Numbered from the stretch's first letter, positions 24,095 through 32,367 are shown. The stretch: DNA of 52,853 bases from an uncultured Lachnospiraceae bacterium (GCA_910580195.1 CAJTWA010000033.1:1-52853); one strand, 5' to 3'. The notes: generated from the letters alone by a model not told the origin. Made by a program: numbers and translations.

Positions 24095-24514
24095 ATGAGC
24101 CAGCTACAGGCGGCACTTATGCCGACTACGGTAAAAATGGTAGACGGACTAGCAGAAAGGGTATATGAAACATTGAATTACTTCCTGCAAGAGTACTACA
24201 ACAGCTATGGCCCAAAATCCTATAGGTGGCAATATAATTTCCTGTGTTCGGCAGTGAAAGTTGAACCTAAAATAAAAGGAAATAAGGTTACTGCATCCGT
24301 CTATATTGACATGGAATCTATGGATAATTATTACAATGCTACAGGATTGCAGGTTGCACAATGGGCAAACCAAGGGCTGCATGGTGGGATGGTTACAGGC
24401 GTCAATAGCCCGCGTATATGGGATGACACCATAAGCAGCACGGTAAGCAATGGGGAACTTCTGGTACTTGCAGCAGAATATTTAAAAAGCCATGGGATAC
24501 CAGTAAGGCATTGA
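24095..24514 (+). CDS. Phage-like protein of unknown function, possibly 5'-truncated
   Basis: A 139-residue protein: VDGLAERVYETLNYFLQEYY, then SYGPKSYRWQYNFLCSAVKV, TASVYIDMESMDNYYNATGL and ANQGLHGG. The pattern of an aromatic helix, SYRWQYxFL and a strand with ASVYID recalls prophage morphogenesis or capsid-associated proteins (HK97 gp10-like), but I cannot confirm it. There is no ribosome site before the ATG, so the true 5' end may have been lost. The following small gene is 30 bases downstream with a good ribosome site. Confidence 0.5.
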   Translation: MSQLQAALMPTTVKMVDGLAERVYETLNYFLQEYYNSYGPKSYRWQYNFLCSAVKVEPKIKGNKVTASVYIDMESMDNYYNATGLQVAQWANQGLHGGMVTGVNSPRIWDDTISSTVSNGELLVLAAEYLKSHGIPVRH

Positions 24515-24544
24515 AAAAACAAACCAGAAAAGGAGAAACATATC

Positions 24545-24712
24545 ATGGGGAAACAAAACATCACAATCAACAATCTTCTATATTGTTTTGGCAAAGGCAG
24601 TATCAGAAAATTACAGCCTGAGAAATATGATTCTGTAGAATCGGCAAAGAATACAGCATATAAGATTTATAATAATGAGATGTCTAAAGGGACAAACTTT
24701 GATACAAAATAA
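24545..24712 (+). CDS. Hypothetical 55-residue protein
   Basis: The ATG at 24545 is preceded by AAAGGAGAAA at a good distance. The product (MGKQNITINNLLYCFGKGSI, then RKLQPEKYDSVESAKNTAYK and IYNNEMSKGTNFDTK) is not recognised; it is polar with one short hydrophobic patch. It directly follows the phage-like gene and was probably in one transcript with it. Confidence 0.5.
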   Translation: MGKQNITINNLLYCFGKGSIRKLQPEKYDSVESAKNTAYKIYNNEMSKGTNFDTK

Positions 24713-24849
24713 GCCTTCCATTTCGGAGGGCAGCAGGGGCAAAAATCAATATCCGCTAAAAAGTATGATTCTGGCATTAAGCCGTGAGAACATTTTAACG
24801 GATAATTTTATATGCGAAATTACCTTGGAAAATTTGCAGGAACCAATAA

Positions 24850-24878
24850 CCCCGCCGGAGCGGGGCTGGTATTTTTTC
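24850..24878. terminator. Hairpin terminator downstream of the ICE gene fragment
   Basis: CCCCGC 24850-24855 pairs with GCGGGG 24860-24865. On the plus strand it is followed by CTGGTATTTTTTCTT, and on the minus strand it lies right after the stop of the fragment below. Confidence 0.6.
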
Positions 24879-25208
24879 TTATGCTGCGGTGAAGCCCTGC
24901 GCTGCAAGTGCCTCTGTCAATTCTACGTTCTTTTCGCCGCTGAGTGTGCCGCTCCGGTCAATGATGTAGCTGCCGATGGCGAAAGCGTATGTGGGAGCTT
25001 TCTGGTACTTCCTGCGTGGCTTTCTTCTGCGCTCTGGCGGCTGCCTTTTCTGCGCGGGTTACTTTTGCCCTCGGCTCCGGGAATATTTCCGGAAGTACAC
25101 CGGATGCGTAATGGATTTCAAAAGTGATTTTGCCGTCTGCAGGTACATTGAAATGGAAGTCGAGAAGTTCAACCTCTTTGATGCTGTCCGGAAGTTCGAT
25201 ATTCTTGT
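24879..25208 (-). pseudogene. Fragment of an ICE-type gene, frameshifted and truncated
   Basis: The minus strand reads NIELPDSIKEVELLDFHFNV, then DGKITFEIHYASGVLPEIFP and EPRAKVTRAEKAAARAQKKA before a stop. In the next frame it continues APTYAFAIGSYIIDRSGTLS, then GEKNVELTEALAAQGFTAA and a stop at 24879. Together these form one protein of a kind often seen in Tn1549-like elements (function unknown to me). The 5' part is cut at about 25208 where the plus-strand zinc-ribbon fragment begins. The overlapping plus-strand ORFs here are shadows. Confidence 0.6.
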
Positions 25209-25212
25209 TTTA

Positions 25213-25503
25213 GGAATAAAAAAATGTAAAAATTGTGGCAGGGTTTTACCTGTAGAAAAGTTTAGGCGAGTAAATGGGCAGTTCCATAATCCGTATTATC
25301 TGGGACACTGTAAAGAATGTGAGTACAAGTATCAGCGTGGGTATTTAGAAGAAAAGAATAAAATTGAATTTTCAGATGGCCTTGAAATACTTATAGGAAG
25401 ACAAAATAAAGAAACCAAGCCAGAAAGAATACTGGACATATCCAAAATAAGTATTATCCCATTAGGTACAGATGAAATCTTTGCGATTGTGAATGATGGA
25501 TAA
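25213..25503 (+). pseudogene. 3' part of a zinc-ribbon protein
   Basis: The frame encodes KKCKNCGRVLPVEKFRRVNG, then YYLGHCKECEYKYQRGYLEE and a 50-residue tail ending DEIFAIVNDG. The CxxC...CxxC pattern (KCKNC and HCKEC) is a zinc ribbon of the kind placed at the front of HNH nucleases or phage regulators. No start codon with a ribosome site lies near; the longer ORF from 24976 runs into the antisense of the preceding fragment, so the 5' end is probably missing. Confidence 0.5.
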
Positions 25504-25582
25504 ATAATGGCTTTACATGTTTGCTGCCCATATGGTATATTAAAATAAATTATTGGAAGGCAGCAAAAGGAATGGTGATGGT

Positions 25583-25816
25583 ATGAGTAATAAAGAACGT
25601 GTTATGCAATTGATTGATGATGTGCCAGATAGCAAACTTGTATTTGTAGTTAATATGCTGGAATCTTTAAAAGCCTATGCAGGGGAAGAAATAGAGCCTG
25701 ATGAGTGGGATTTGAAGATGATTGCGGATGCAGGGGAAATAAATGACGGAACAACTGTTACATTTGAGGAGATGCTTCAAAAGGATGGCTTGACTTATGA
25801 AGACCTACAGGATTAA
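25583..25816 (+). CDS. Antitoxin of a RelB/RelE-type pair
   Basis: A 77-residue acidic protein (MSNKERVMQLIDDVPDSKLV, FVVNMLESLKAYAGEEIEPD, ending EEMLQKDGLTYEDLQD). The layout, an N-terminal helical region and an acidic C-terminal tail, is that of antitoxins that wrap around RelE-type toxins. It overlaps the toxin gene by 20 bases, the usual coupling. An in-frame start at 25553 exists but AAAGGAATGGTGATGG favours 25583. Confidence 0.85.
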   Translation: MSNKERVMQLIDDVPDSKLVFVVNMLESLKAYAGEEIEPDEWDLKMIADAGEINDGTTVTFEEMLQKDGLTYEDLQD

Positions 25817-26051
25817 TTTTGAAAAGGCGGCGCAAAAGTTCCTTGATAAGCAGGACAAAAGCCAGAGGCTAAGATTGTATAAGGCAATTTATAAGTTACC
25901 AGACGGGACAGACATAAAAAAGCTGAATGGGCATAATTTGTATCGCTTGCGTGTTGGCAATTACCGGATATTATACATGGTTGATGAAGAAATTCATTTA
26001 ATCAATATTGAAAATATAGATAACCGTGGGGATGTGTATAAAAGATATTAA
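25797..26051 (+). CDS. RelE/ParE-family toxin
   Basis: An 84-residue basic protein with the fold pattern of RelE: TYRINFEKAAQKFLDKQDKS (first strand and helix), DIKKLNGHNLYRLRVGNYRI (central strands with the Arg pair) and LYMVDEEIHLINIENIDNRG, ending DVYKRY. RelE toxins cut mRNA on the ribosome; ParE toxins poison gyrase. KLNGxxLYRLRVGxYRI is typical for both. The antitoxin gene lies just upstream. Such pairs often stabilise mobile islands and may be why this one persisted. Confidence 0.9.
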   Translation: MKTYRINFEKAAQKFLDKQDKSQRLRLYKAIYKLPDGTDIKKLNGHNLYRLRVGNYRILYMVDEEIHLINIENIDNRGDVYKRY

Positions 26052-26229
26052 ATTTACAAAGCATGCTGGATGTAAAAGTCTGGTGTGCCTTATTTTTTTG
26101 AGAATTTTTAGATTTTATGTGGAAAGGAAAGTAGGTGTGTGATGTGATAATAAACAATAGTTAGTACTTGATTCATTAATGAAGAAATAGTTCTAAATGT
26201 AGAAAATTAAAGATAGGGGGAGGATAAAT

Positions 26230-26733
26230 ATGTTAGACAAGACAACTATTTTTCTGTCATATTTTTGGAATGATACAGAAATTGCTAACAAAATTGATTC
26301 TTATTTTGAAAATGATAATGTAGTAATTGATAGGGGCATACGTGCTATTGAAAATTGGAAAAGTATAAAAGATATTATGAATACAATCAGAAAACATAAT
26401 TGTGTTATTATGATAATAAGCGATTCATATTTACATTCGATTAACTGTTTATATGAGATGATACAATTAATTAAAGATCTGAATTTTGCTGAAAAAGTAT
26501 TTCCACTCATATCAGGGGTTCGGGTTGGGGAAATAGCTGCATTAATGTGGGATGATATCCAGAATGGAATGATAGTTGTGAATAAGTCTGAAAAGTATAA
26601 TAGGGAGAAAAAAGAATACTGGATTGGTCCTACCAAGAATGGGAAGGAAAGATACATGCCGCTGACAGATGAAATCATAAATTTGCTTATGCGCATAAAG
26701 GCAGTACAACAGAAATATGGTTTCAGTTCATAA
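26230..26733 (+). CDS. TIR domain joined in frame to an integrase remnant
   Basis: A 167-residue chimera. Residues 1-95 are a TIR domain: TIFLSYFWNDTEIANKIDSY, then ENWKSIKDIMNTIRKHNCVI and MIISDSYLHSINCLYEMIQL, in which the Glu of CLYEM is at the position of the NADase catalytic Glu. Residues 96-167 are the middle of a tyrosine-integrase catalytic domain (SGVRVGEIAALMWDDIQNGM, PTKNGKERYMPLTDEIINLL), keeping the first catalytic Arg but lacking the His and Tyr part. GGGGGAGGA precedes the ATG. TIR domains commonly head phage-defence proteins; this one has lost its original partner domain. Confidence 0.8.
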   Translation: MLDKTTIFLSYFWNDTEIANKIDSYFENDNVVIDRGIRAIENWKSIKDIMNTIRKHNCVIMIISDSYLHSINCLYEMIQLIKDLNFAEKVFPLISGVRVGEIAALMWDDIQNGMIVVNKSEKYNREKKEYWIGPTKNGKERYMPLTDEIINLLMRIKAVQQKYGFSS

Positions 26734-26778
26734 TATATATTCCTTCACCAACGAAAACCCCTGTAAAACAAGAAAAAA

Positions 26779-26853
26779 TCGGGGTAACAGGATTCGAACC
26801 TGCGACCTCACGGCCCCCAGCCGTGCGCTCTAGCCAAGCTGAGCCATACCCCG
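26779..26853 (-). tRNA. tRNA-Pro (anticodon GGG)
   Basis: The minus strand folds as a 75-base cloverleaf: acceptor CGGGGTA/TACCCCG with discriminator A, D-arm GCTC/GAGC, anticodon stem CACGG/CCGTG around CTGGGGG (anticodon GGG), variable AGGTC, T-arm GCAGG/CCTGT with TTCGAAT. CCA is not encoded. Its 3' 35 bases are the attachment site of the island to its left. Confidence 0.97.
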
Positions 26854-26920
26854 AATACTTTGCCAGTATACCACAGAAAAAGACAAAAGTCAACTGTTAA
26901 ATTTTGAATATGGAAATTGT

Positions 26921-26965
26921 TTGACTTTACGGAAAATACAACTATAATGGTAGGTGTACGGAAAA
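26921..26965 (+). promoter_or_regulatory. Promoter of the L,D-transpeptidase gene with TACGGAAAA sites
   Basis: TTGACT 26921-26926 and TATAAT 26943-26948 are 16 bases apart. TACGGAAAA lies in the spacer (26928-26936) and again downstream of the -10 (26957-26965). This is the same 9-base half-site as in the operators at 6010-6054. Confidence 0.7.
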
Positions 26966-27038
26966 AATCTGTATGTTCCGGGAATTTTTAACATAAGTTA
27001 AAAAGATGGAGAAACTATAGATAAGAGAGGCAGGAATT

Positions 27039-28940
27039 ATGAGCACAAAGAAACTGAGCAAAAAGAAGCAAGTGTGGCTAATCCTAGGCTTAGCCCTTCT
27101 GGCCCTGGCGACAGTGTATCTGGGGATAGCGGTGTATTTCAGCAGCCATTTCTTCTTCCAGACCACCATCAACGGCGTAGATGCTTCTGGGAAAAGCGTG
27201 CAGTCCGTGGAAAAGCTGATTACGGCAGAGATTAACCAATACCAGATATCTATAGAGCCGCGGGAGGGTGAGGCAGAACAGATTGAAGGCATGGCGGTTG
27301 ATTTAAAGCCTGTATTTGACGGGACGCTGGAAGTAGAGCTAAGGAAACAGAACCAGTTTCTGTGGCCGGCAGCTTTTTTCCAGGAATCTGTAATTGAAGT
27401 GGAAACCATGGTGGACTATGATAAGGAAAAGCTGCGGGAAGAGGCAAAGAAGCTGGACCTCATGGATGAAGCCCAGATGCGGAAGGCAGAAAACGCCATG
27501 ATTTCAAAATATTCGAAAAAGAAAGGCTATACCATCATCCCAGAGGAAGAGGGGACGGTAGTAGAGGAAAAGAAATTTTTTGAGGTTTTAGAGGATTCTG
27601 TAACAAACTTAAAAGGCAGCATGTCCATGGCGGAAGAGGATTGCTATGTGAAGCCGGAATTTACGCAGGATTCCAAAGAAATCATAAAATTGGCGGAAAC
27701 CATGAACAAATACGTAGGCGCTGTTATCACCTATGATTTTGGGGACCAGCAGGAAGTATTGGATGGGAAGGCCATCAGCAAATGGGTTTCTGTGGATGAA
27801 GAAAAGCATAAAGCCCAGCTTTCCCAAGAAAAAATAGCGGAATATGTGGCTTATCTGGCAGATACATACAACACCGCAGGGAAATCCAAATCCCTGAAAT
27901 CCTCTTATGGGGCAAATGTCACCGTAAGCGGCGGGGATTACGGCTGGAAAATCGACCAAGAAAAAGAAGCAGAGGCCCTGGCAAAAAATATCAAAAAGGG
28001 TGAAAAAATCACCAAGGAACCAGAATATTCCCAGACAGCCAACAGCAGGTCCGGCAACGATTACGGGAATACTTATGTGGAAGTGAACCTGACTGCCCAG
28101 CATCTTTACTATTATAAAGACGGGAACTTGGTGCTGGAAACAGATTTTGTGTCCGGGAATGATTCCAAAGGCTGGAGCACCCCGGTGGGCGCCTACGGCT
28201 TATATTACAAGCAGCTAGACAAGACGCTGCGGGGGGAAGGCTATGCAACGCCCGTAGATTTCTGGATGCCCTTTAACGGCGGGGTTGGGTTCCACGATGC
28301 CAACTGGCGCAGGGACTTCGGCGGCAATTACTATAAGAGGGGCGGCTCCCATGGCTGCGTCAACATGCCCCACAGCGCTGCAAAGACGCTGTATGACAAT
28401 ATCGAGGCAGGCTGCGCCGTGCTGGTTTACCAGCTTTCCGGCACGGAAAGCGCCAAGGCCAAAGCACAAGATGCGGCGGCCGCCGTCGTGCAGCTTATCG
28501 GCTCGCTGGGGGATGTGACGCTGGAAAGCAAAGGCGCGGTGGAACATGCAAGGAGCCAGTACAATGCCTTGGACGGCACGGCCCGGGGCTATGTCAGCAA
28601 CTATGGGCAGCTAGAGGCAGCAGAAGCAAGGATTGGACAACTTGAGGCAGAAGCAGCCGCAGACCAGCAGGCCCAAGCAGAAGCCCAGCCCGTCATTGAC
28701 GCCATCAACCAGCTTGCCGGGCAGGAAATCACATTGGGCATGAAGGGCACGGTCACCAATATCAGGAACATGTACAACGGCCTTTCCGAAGCGGCCCGGG
28801 GCAAAGTCACGAATTACAACGTACTGACGGACGCAGAGCAGAGGATTGCCCAGCTTGAGGAGGAAGAGAAGGCAAACAAGGAAAACAAGGAACAAGAAGA
28901 TAAGGATAAGGAAGGGCAGGAACAAGAGGGGCAGCTGTAA
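27039..28940 (+). CDS. L,D-transpeptidase with peptidoglycan-binding domains and C-terminal repeats
   Basis: A 633-residue cell-wall enzyme. Residues 1-35: basic stretch plus membrane anchor (VWLILGLALLALATVYLGIA). Residues about 40-345: YoaR-like/PG_binding_4 segments. Residues about 350-470: YkuD catalytic domain, with SKGWSTPVGAYGLY and the active-site SHGCVNMP (His, Cys). Residues 480-610: two ~75-residue repeats sharing the pattern YNxL..AR G.V.NY..L..AE.RI.QLE, then a KEN/EQ-rich charged tail. It forms 3-3 crosslinks or anchors proteins in the wall. AGGCAGGA precedes the ATG. Single gene with its own promoter. Confidence 0.93.
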   Translation: MSTKKLSKKKQVWLILGLALLALATVYLGIAVYFSSHFFFQTTINGVDASGKSVQSVEKLITAEINQYQISIEPREGEAEQIEGMAVDLKPVFDGTLEVELRKQNQFLWPAAFFQESVIEVETMVDYDKEKLREEAKKLDLMDEAQMRKAENAMISKYSKKKGYTIIPEEEGTVVEEKKFFEVLEDSVTNLKGSMSMAEEDCYVKPEFTQDSKEIIKLAETMNKYVGAVITYDFGDQQEVLDGKAISKWVSVDEEKHKAQLSQEKIAEYVAYLADTYNTAGKSKSLKSSYGANVTVSGGDYGWKIDQEKEAEALAKNIKKGEKITKEPEYSQTANSRSGNDYGNTYVEVNLTAQHLYYYKDGNLVLETDFVSGNDSKGWSTPVGAYGLYYKQLDKTLRGEGYATPVDFWMPFNGGVGFHDANWRRDFGGNYYKRGGSHGCVNMPHSAAKTLYDNIEAGCAVLVYQLSGTESAKAKAQDAAAAVVQLIGSLGDVTLESKGAVEHARSQYNALDGTARGYVSNYGQLEAAEARIGQLEAEAAADQQAQAEAQPVIDAINQLAGQEITLGMKGTVTNIRNMYNGLSEAARGKVTNYNVLTDAEQRIAQLEEEEKANKENKEQEDKDKEGQEQEGQL

Positions 28941-29090
28941 GCCCCCTTCTGGAGTGGGCAATGAAATGCGGGAAACTTTGGAATTTCCTCTGTATGGGAA
29001 AAGAAAATGTCCGCTGTAGTGCAGGCGTATTGCTGTGAAGTACAAAAGGCCATGGCTTTCCGAAAGAAAAAAGAAGGGAAGGAGAATCTT

Positions 29091-30215
29091 ATGGGAGTTA
29101 TTTCAGAAAAAAAATTTATCAAAGGGATGGACGTTTCCACCCTGCTGGAGCTAGAACAGCTAGGCGCGAAATATTATGACAGCGACGGGGACGAGCGCAA
29201 CCTGCTGGCAATCCTTCAGGAATACGGTACAAATGCCGTGCGCCTCCGCCTTTGGAACAACCCTTATTCCAAGGATGGGGAGCCCTATGGGGCAGGGACG
29301 GACGACATGGAAACCGTCATGGAGCTGGCAAGGCGGGCGAAAGACCGGGGGATGGACGTGCTGCTGAACCTCCATTACAGCGATTTCTGGGCAGACCCGG
29401 GCAAGCAGGTAAAGCCCAAGGCATGGTATGATTTTACCGGGAAACGGCTAGAGTGCGCGGTCTATGACTATACCATGGCAGTCCTCCGGGAATTCCAGCG
29501 GGAAGGCGTGCTGCCGGACATGGTGCAGGTGGGCAATGAGCTTTCTTCTGGCCTTCTGTGGCCGGATGGGAAAAGCCCAGACTTTGAGAGCATTGCCATG
29601 CTGGTAAATGCAGGGATCCATGGGGTGCGGGACATTGAGCCGGATATCCCCGTCATGCTCCATTTAGACAACGGCGGGAACAATGCATTGTACCGGGAGT
29701 GGTTTGACAGTTATTTTGCCAGCGACGGGGAGGATTTCGACGTCATCGGCCTGTCGTATTACCCATTCTGGCATGGCTCCTTGGATGATTTGGCGCATAA
29801 CATGAATGACCTTGCGCTGCGCTACGGCAAAGAACTGATCGTGGCGGAGGTGTCCATGGGATTTACCATGGAGGATTATGCCTCTTATGAAAAATTAGCG
29901 CCTTCCCAGCGGAAAGGGATGGCTACGAAACCAGAGCTCGTGGAAAAAATTGATTACCCCATGACAAAACAGGGACAAGCAGATTTTATGAAAGATTTCC
30001 TGGACCGCATTTCCAATGTGCCGAAAGGGCTGGGGAAAGGCTTTTTCTACTGGGAACCAGCATGGATTCCCGTGCCGGGCAGCGGATGGGCGACCGAGGC
30101 CTCCCTGAAATACATGAAAGACCCGGGGCCTTGCGGGAATGAATGGGCCAATCAGGCGCTGTTTGACTATGAAGGGCGGCCTTTGCCGGCATTGGACGTG
30201 ATAAAGGATTTTTAA
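29091..30215 (+). CDS. GH53 endo-beta-1,4-galactanase
   Basis: A 374-residue TIM-barrel enzyme that cleaves beta-1,4-galactan side chains of pectin. It opens KKFIKGMDVSTLLELEQLGA, and shows NAVRLRLWNNPYS, VLLNLHYSDFWADPGKQVKP, the acid/base Glu in VQVGNELSSGLLWPDG and the nucleophile Glu in LIVAEVSMGFT. KGMDVS and HYSDFWADP are diagnostic. There is no signal peptide, so it acts inside the cell on imported oligosaccharides. AAGGAG lies 7 bases before the ATG at 29091. The sugar importers elsewhere in the window would suit it but are not adjacent. Confidence 0.93.
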   Translation: MGVISEKKFIKGMDVSTLLELEQLGAKYYDSDGDERNLLAILQEYGTNAVRLRLWNNPYSKDGEPYGAGTDDMETVMELARRAKDRGMDVLLNLHYSDFWADPGKQVKPKAWYDFTGKRLECAVYDYTMAVLREFQREGVLPDMVQVGNELSSGLLWPDGKSPDFESIAMLVNAGIHGVRDIEPDIPVMLHLDNGGNNALYREWFDSYFASDGEDFDVIGLSYYPFWHGSLDDLAHNMNDLALRYGKELIVAEVSMGFTMEDYASYEKLAPSQRKGMATKPELVEKIDYPMTKQGQADFMKDFLDRISNVPKGLGKGFFYWEPAWIPVPGSGWATEASLKYMKDPGPCGNEWANQALFDYEGRPLPALDVIKDF

Positions 30216-30291
30216 GGGGTGCATAAGGATGGAAAAATCAGGCTTCTTGGGTTACGGAACAAGGGGCTTGGACAAAAAGGAGAAACATGTT

Positions 30292-32064
30292 ATGGCAGAA
30301 AAAATTTTTATCCAAAAGCATGTGCGGCACATGTTTGCAGCATTTGCGCTGCTGTTCCTGATCCCGTTTTTAAGCATGGCAGCAGGGATCCGGGCACAGG
30401 CAGAAGGGCAGGGGACGCCCGTTGATAACCCCGCTTACACCTTTACCTCCACAGATGGCAGCAAGGTTTCAACAGCAGCCAATCCCGGGGAAACGACAGT
30501 GCTGGTATTTGGCAATATCTCATGCAGTAGGACGAGGGGCACGCTTACCAGCCTCGCAGCTAGCGATTGGGCCGGGCGCCCGGATATCCGGGTTATTTTT
30601 GCAGAAAGCGGGTTAGCTTCCTTGGAAGAAACCAAGGAATATGAGAAAAGCTACCAATGCCCAAGCATAACTTTCTGCTACGATGAGACGCAGGGAATCC
30701 TTGCTGCCATGGCAGGGTATGCAGGGAAAAGCGGCGGGCTTTCCCCGATTGTTGTATTAATTGATAAAGATAATAAAGTCCAGAGCGTCACAGAAGGCAA
30801 AAAAACTGCGGATGAGATTATTGCTGAAATCAAGAAATTTGCAGATATTGATTATGCGGGGGAAATTACGCCCCCTGCAGGTTCCGGCTCTGGCTTGGAG
30901 AATTTCCCGTTTATTTTGAAGAGCATTGACGGCACAGATATTTCCACAATCGTCAAGTCTGATGCAACTACTGTCCTGATTTTTGGCTACACGAATTGCG
31001 GCAATACAAAGGCCACGCTGCAGAGTATTGCCGGCAGCAGTTGGGGCGGGGCGCACCGTTCAGATATCCGGATGGTTTATGCAGATGTACGCGGGGCTGA
31101 TTTGGCCGGGACAACAGCATTTGCAAAGGATTACCAAAATACAGATGTAATCTTTTGCCATGATGAAGAAGGGAAGAATTTTAACCATGCCTTGTCCTAC
31201 CTTGGCCTTTATGGGCAAAATGGCGGGGCATACCCCTATATTGTATATATTGACAAAAATAATAAAGTGCAGAACATCACATTAGGCCCGAAAACAGCAG
31301 ATGAGATTTTGGCAGAAATCAACAAAGCTGCAGAAAATGCGCAGCCGGGAACAAGCGGCGGCAGCGGTTCAGGCGGCCAACCGGGAACGGGGGACAGCGG
31401 TTCAGGCAGCCAACCGGGAACAGGGGACAGCGGTACAGGCGGCCAACCGGGAACGGGGGACAGCAGTTCAGGCGCCGGGACGGGCACAGAGCCAGGGCAG
31501 CCAACCCCAGACATTTCCAATGTTACCGGCTTAAAGGCCACCTCTTCCGCCAAGAGCATAAAGTTAACTTGGAAAAAAATTCCCCAAGCCAAGGGCTATA
31601 TCATTTACCAGTACAACAGCTCCAAGAAATCATGGGAAAAGAAAGGGGCCAAGACGGAAAATACCGCGTCTTACACCCTGAAAAAGCTAACCCCGGCAAC
31701 CAGCTACCGTTTTGCAGTCAAAGCCTATACCATGTCAGAAGACGGCAGGCAGGTTACAAGTAAATCATACAAAAGCATATACACGGCGACAGCCCCGGGC
31801 ACAGTAAGTTTTAAGGTAACGCCGGGGAAGAAAAAAGCAACGGTCAAATGGAGCAAGCAAAAAGGGGCTACGGGCTATCTTGTTTACTATAAAACAAAAG
31901 CATCTGCCTCATGGAAAAAATTAAAAACGACAAAAAGCGCCAGCTACACGAAAACTAAGCTGAAGTCCGGCAAGACCTATATTTTTACCGTGAAAGCCTA
32001 TAAAACCTACAAGGGCAAAACCTACACCAGCAGTTTCCGTTCCAAAAAAGTAAAAATCAAATAG
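30292..32064 (+). CDS. Secreted protein with two thioredoxin-like and two FN3 domains
   Basis: About 590 residues. A signal peptide (FAAFALLFLIPFLSMAAGIR then AQA) is followed by two similar ~150-residue thioredoxin/redoxin-like domains. The first has TTVLVFGNISCSRTRGTLTS and SPIVVLIDKDNKVQSVTEGK; the second has TTVLIFGYTNCGNTKATLQS and PYIVYIDKNNKVQNITLGPK. Each keeps a single Cys instead of CxxC. Then comes a QPGTGDSGSG repeat linker (about residues 370-420) and two FN3 domains rich in Lys. I used the ATG at 30292 (AAGGAG upstream); an earlier in-frame ATG at 30229 would add 21 residues before the signal. Role unknown; perhaps an extracellular redox or thiol-binding protein. Confidence 0.8.
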   Translation: MAEKIFIQKHVRHMFAAFALLFLIPFLSMAAGIRAQAEGQGTPVDNPAYTFTSTDGSKVSTAANPGETTVLVFGNISCSRTRGTLTSLAASDWAGRPDIRVIFAESGLASLEETKEYEKSYQCPSITFCYDETQGILAAMAGYAGKSGGLSPIVVLIDKDNKVQSVTEGKKTADEIIAEIKKFADIDYAGEITPPAGSGSGLENFPFILKSIDGTDISTIVKSDATTVLIFGYTNCGNTKATLQSIAGSSWGGAHRSDIRMVYADVRGADLAGTTAFAKDYQNTDVIFCHDEEGKNFNHALSYLGLYGQNGGAYPYIVYIDKNNKVQNITLGPKTADEILAEINKAAENAQPGTSGGSGSGGQPGTGDSGSGSQPGTGDSGTGGQPGTGDSSSGAGTGTEPGQPTPDISNVTGLKATSSAKSIKLTWKKIPQAKGYIIYQYNSSKKSWEKKGAKTENTASYTLKKLTPATSYRFAVKAYTMSEDGRQVTSKSYKSIYTATAPGTVSFKVTPGKKKATVKWSKQKGATGYLVYYKTKASASWKKLKTTKSASYTKTKLKSGKTYIFTVKAYKTYKGKTYTSSFRSKKVKIK

Positions 32065-32077
32065 CAGCTTTACAGAT

Positions 32078-32182
32078 GAAAGGGCTGCTGCAAAATTAGA
32101 AATCCATACCGCATGTAGTACAGGTACTTGTGATACAAAACGAGGGATGGGAGGGTTTCTTTCTTTTGCAGCAGCCCTTTTT
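32078..32182 (+). terminator. Long-loop terminator after the thioredoxin-FN3 gene
   Basis: AAAGGGCTGCTGCAAAA at 32078-32094 pairs perfectly (17 bp) with TTTTGCAGCAGCCCTTT at 32164-32180, followed by TT. The 69-base loop is long for a plain terminator and holds a GTACAGGTAC-like inner pairing, so it may be a structured 3' end. Confidence 0.65.
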
Positions 32183-32367
32183 GGGGAAACAGGCAGCCGG
32201 CTTTCGGCGTAAGCAAATGGATGCGCAGGCATAGGGGCTTTTATCTTGTTTCCTTTATGAGGAAAGCAAGGCAAAATTTTATGGAAATCCCACCCAATCT
32301 GTGGTAGAATAAAAAACAGTTGCGGAATTTGAAGCCTTTATGGCAGGAAAGCAGAAAGGAGGATCCA

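Larger units (their letters stand above)
23682..26778. mobile_element. Eroded genomic island integrated at tRNA-Pro
   Basis: The 3.1 kb between the two 35-bp att copies holds gene pieces of different origin: a phage-like gene, a small unknown gene, an ICE gene fragment, a zinc-ribbon protein tail, a toxin-antitoxin pair and a TIR-integrase chimera. The integrase remnant lies directly beside the intact tRNA gene, where an island integrase is expected. Base composition is more AT-rich than the flanks from about 25.2 kb on. The catalytic His and Tyr of the integrase are lost, so the island cannot excise by itself. Confidence 0.8.

Noticed and set aside
24675..25127. 150-residue plus-strand ORF in the island
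   Set aside because: It runs antisense to a recognisable ICE gene fragment and has no start signal; the front part of the ORF from 24976 was rejected for the same reason.
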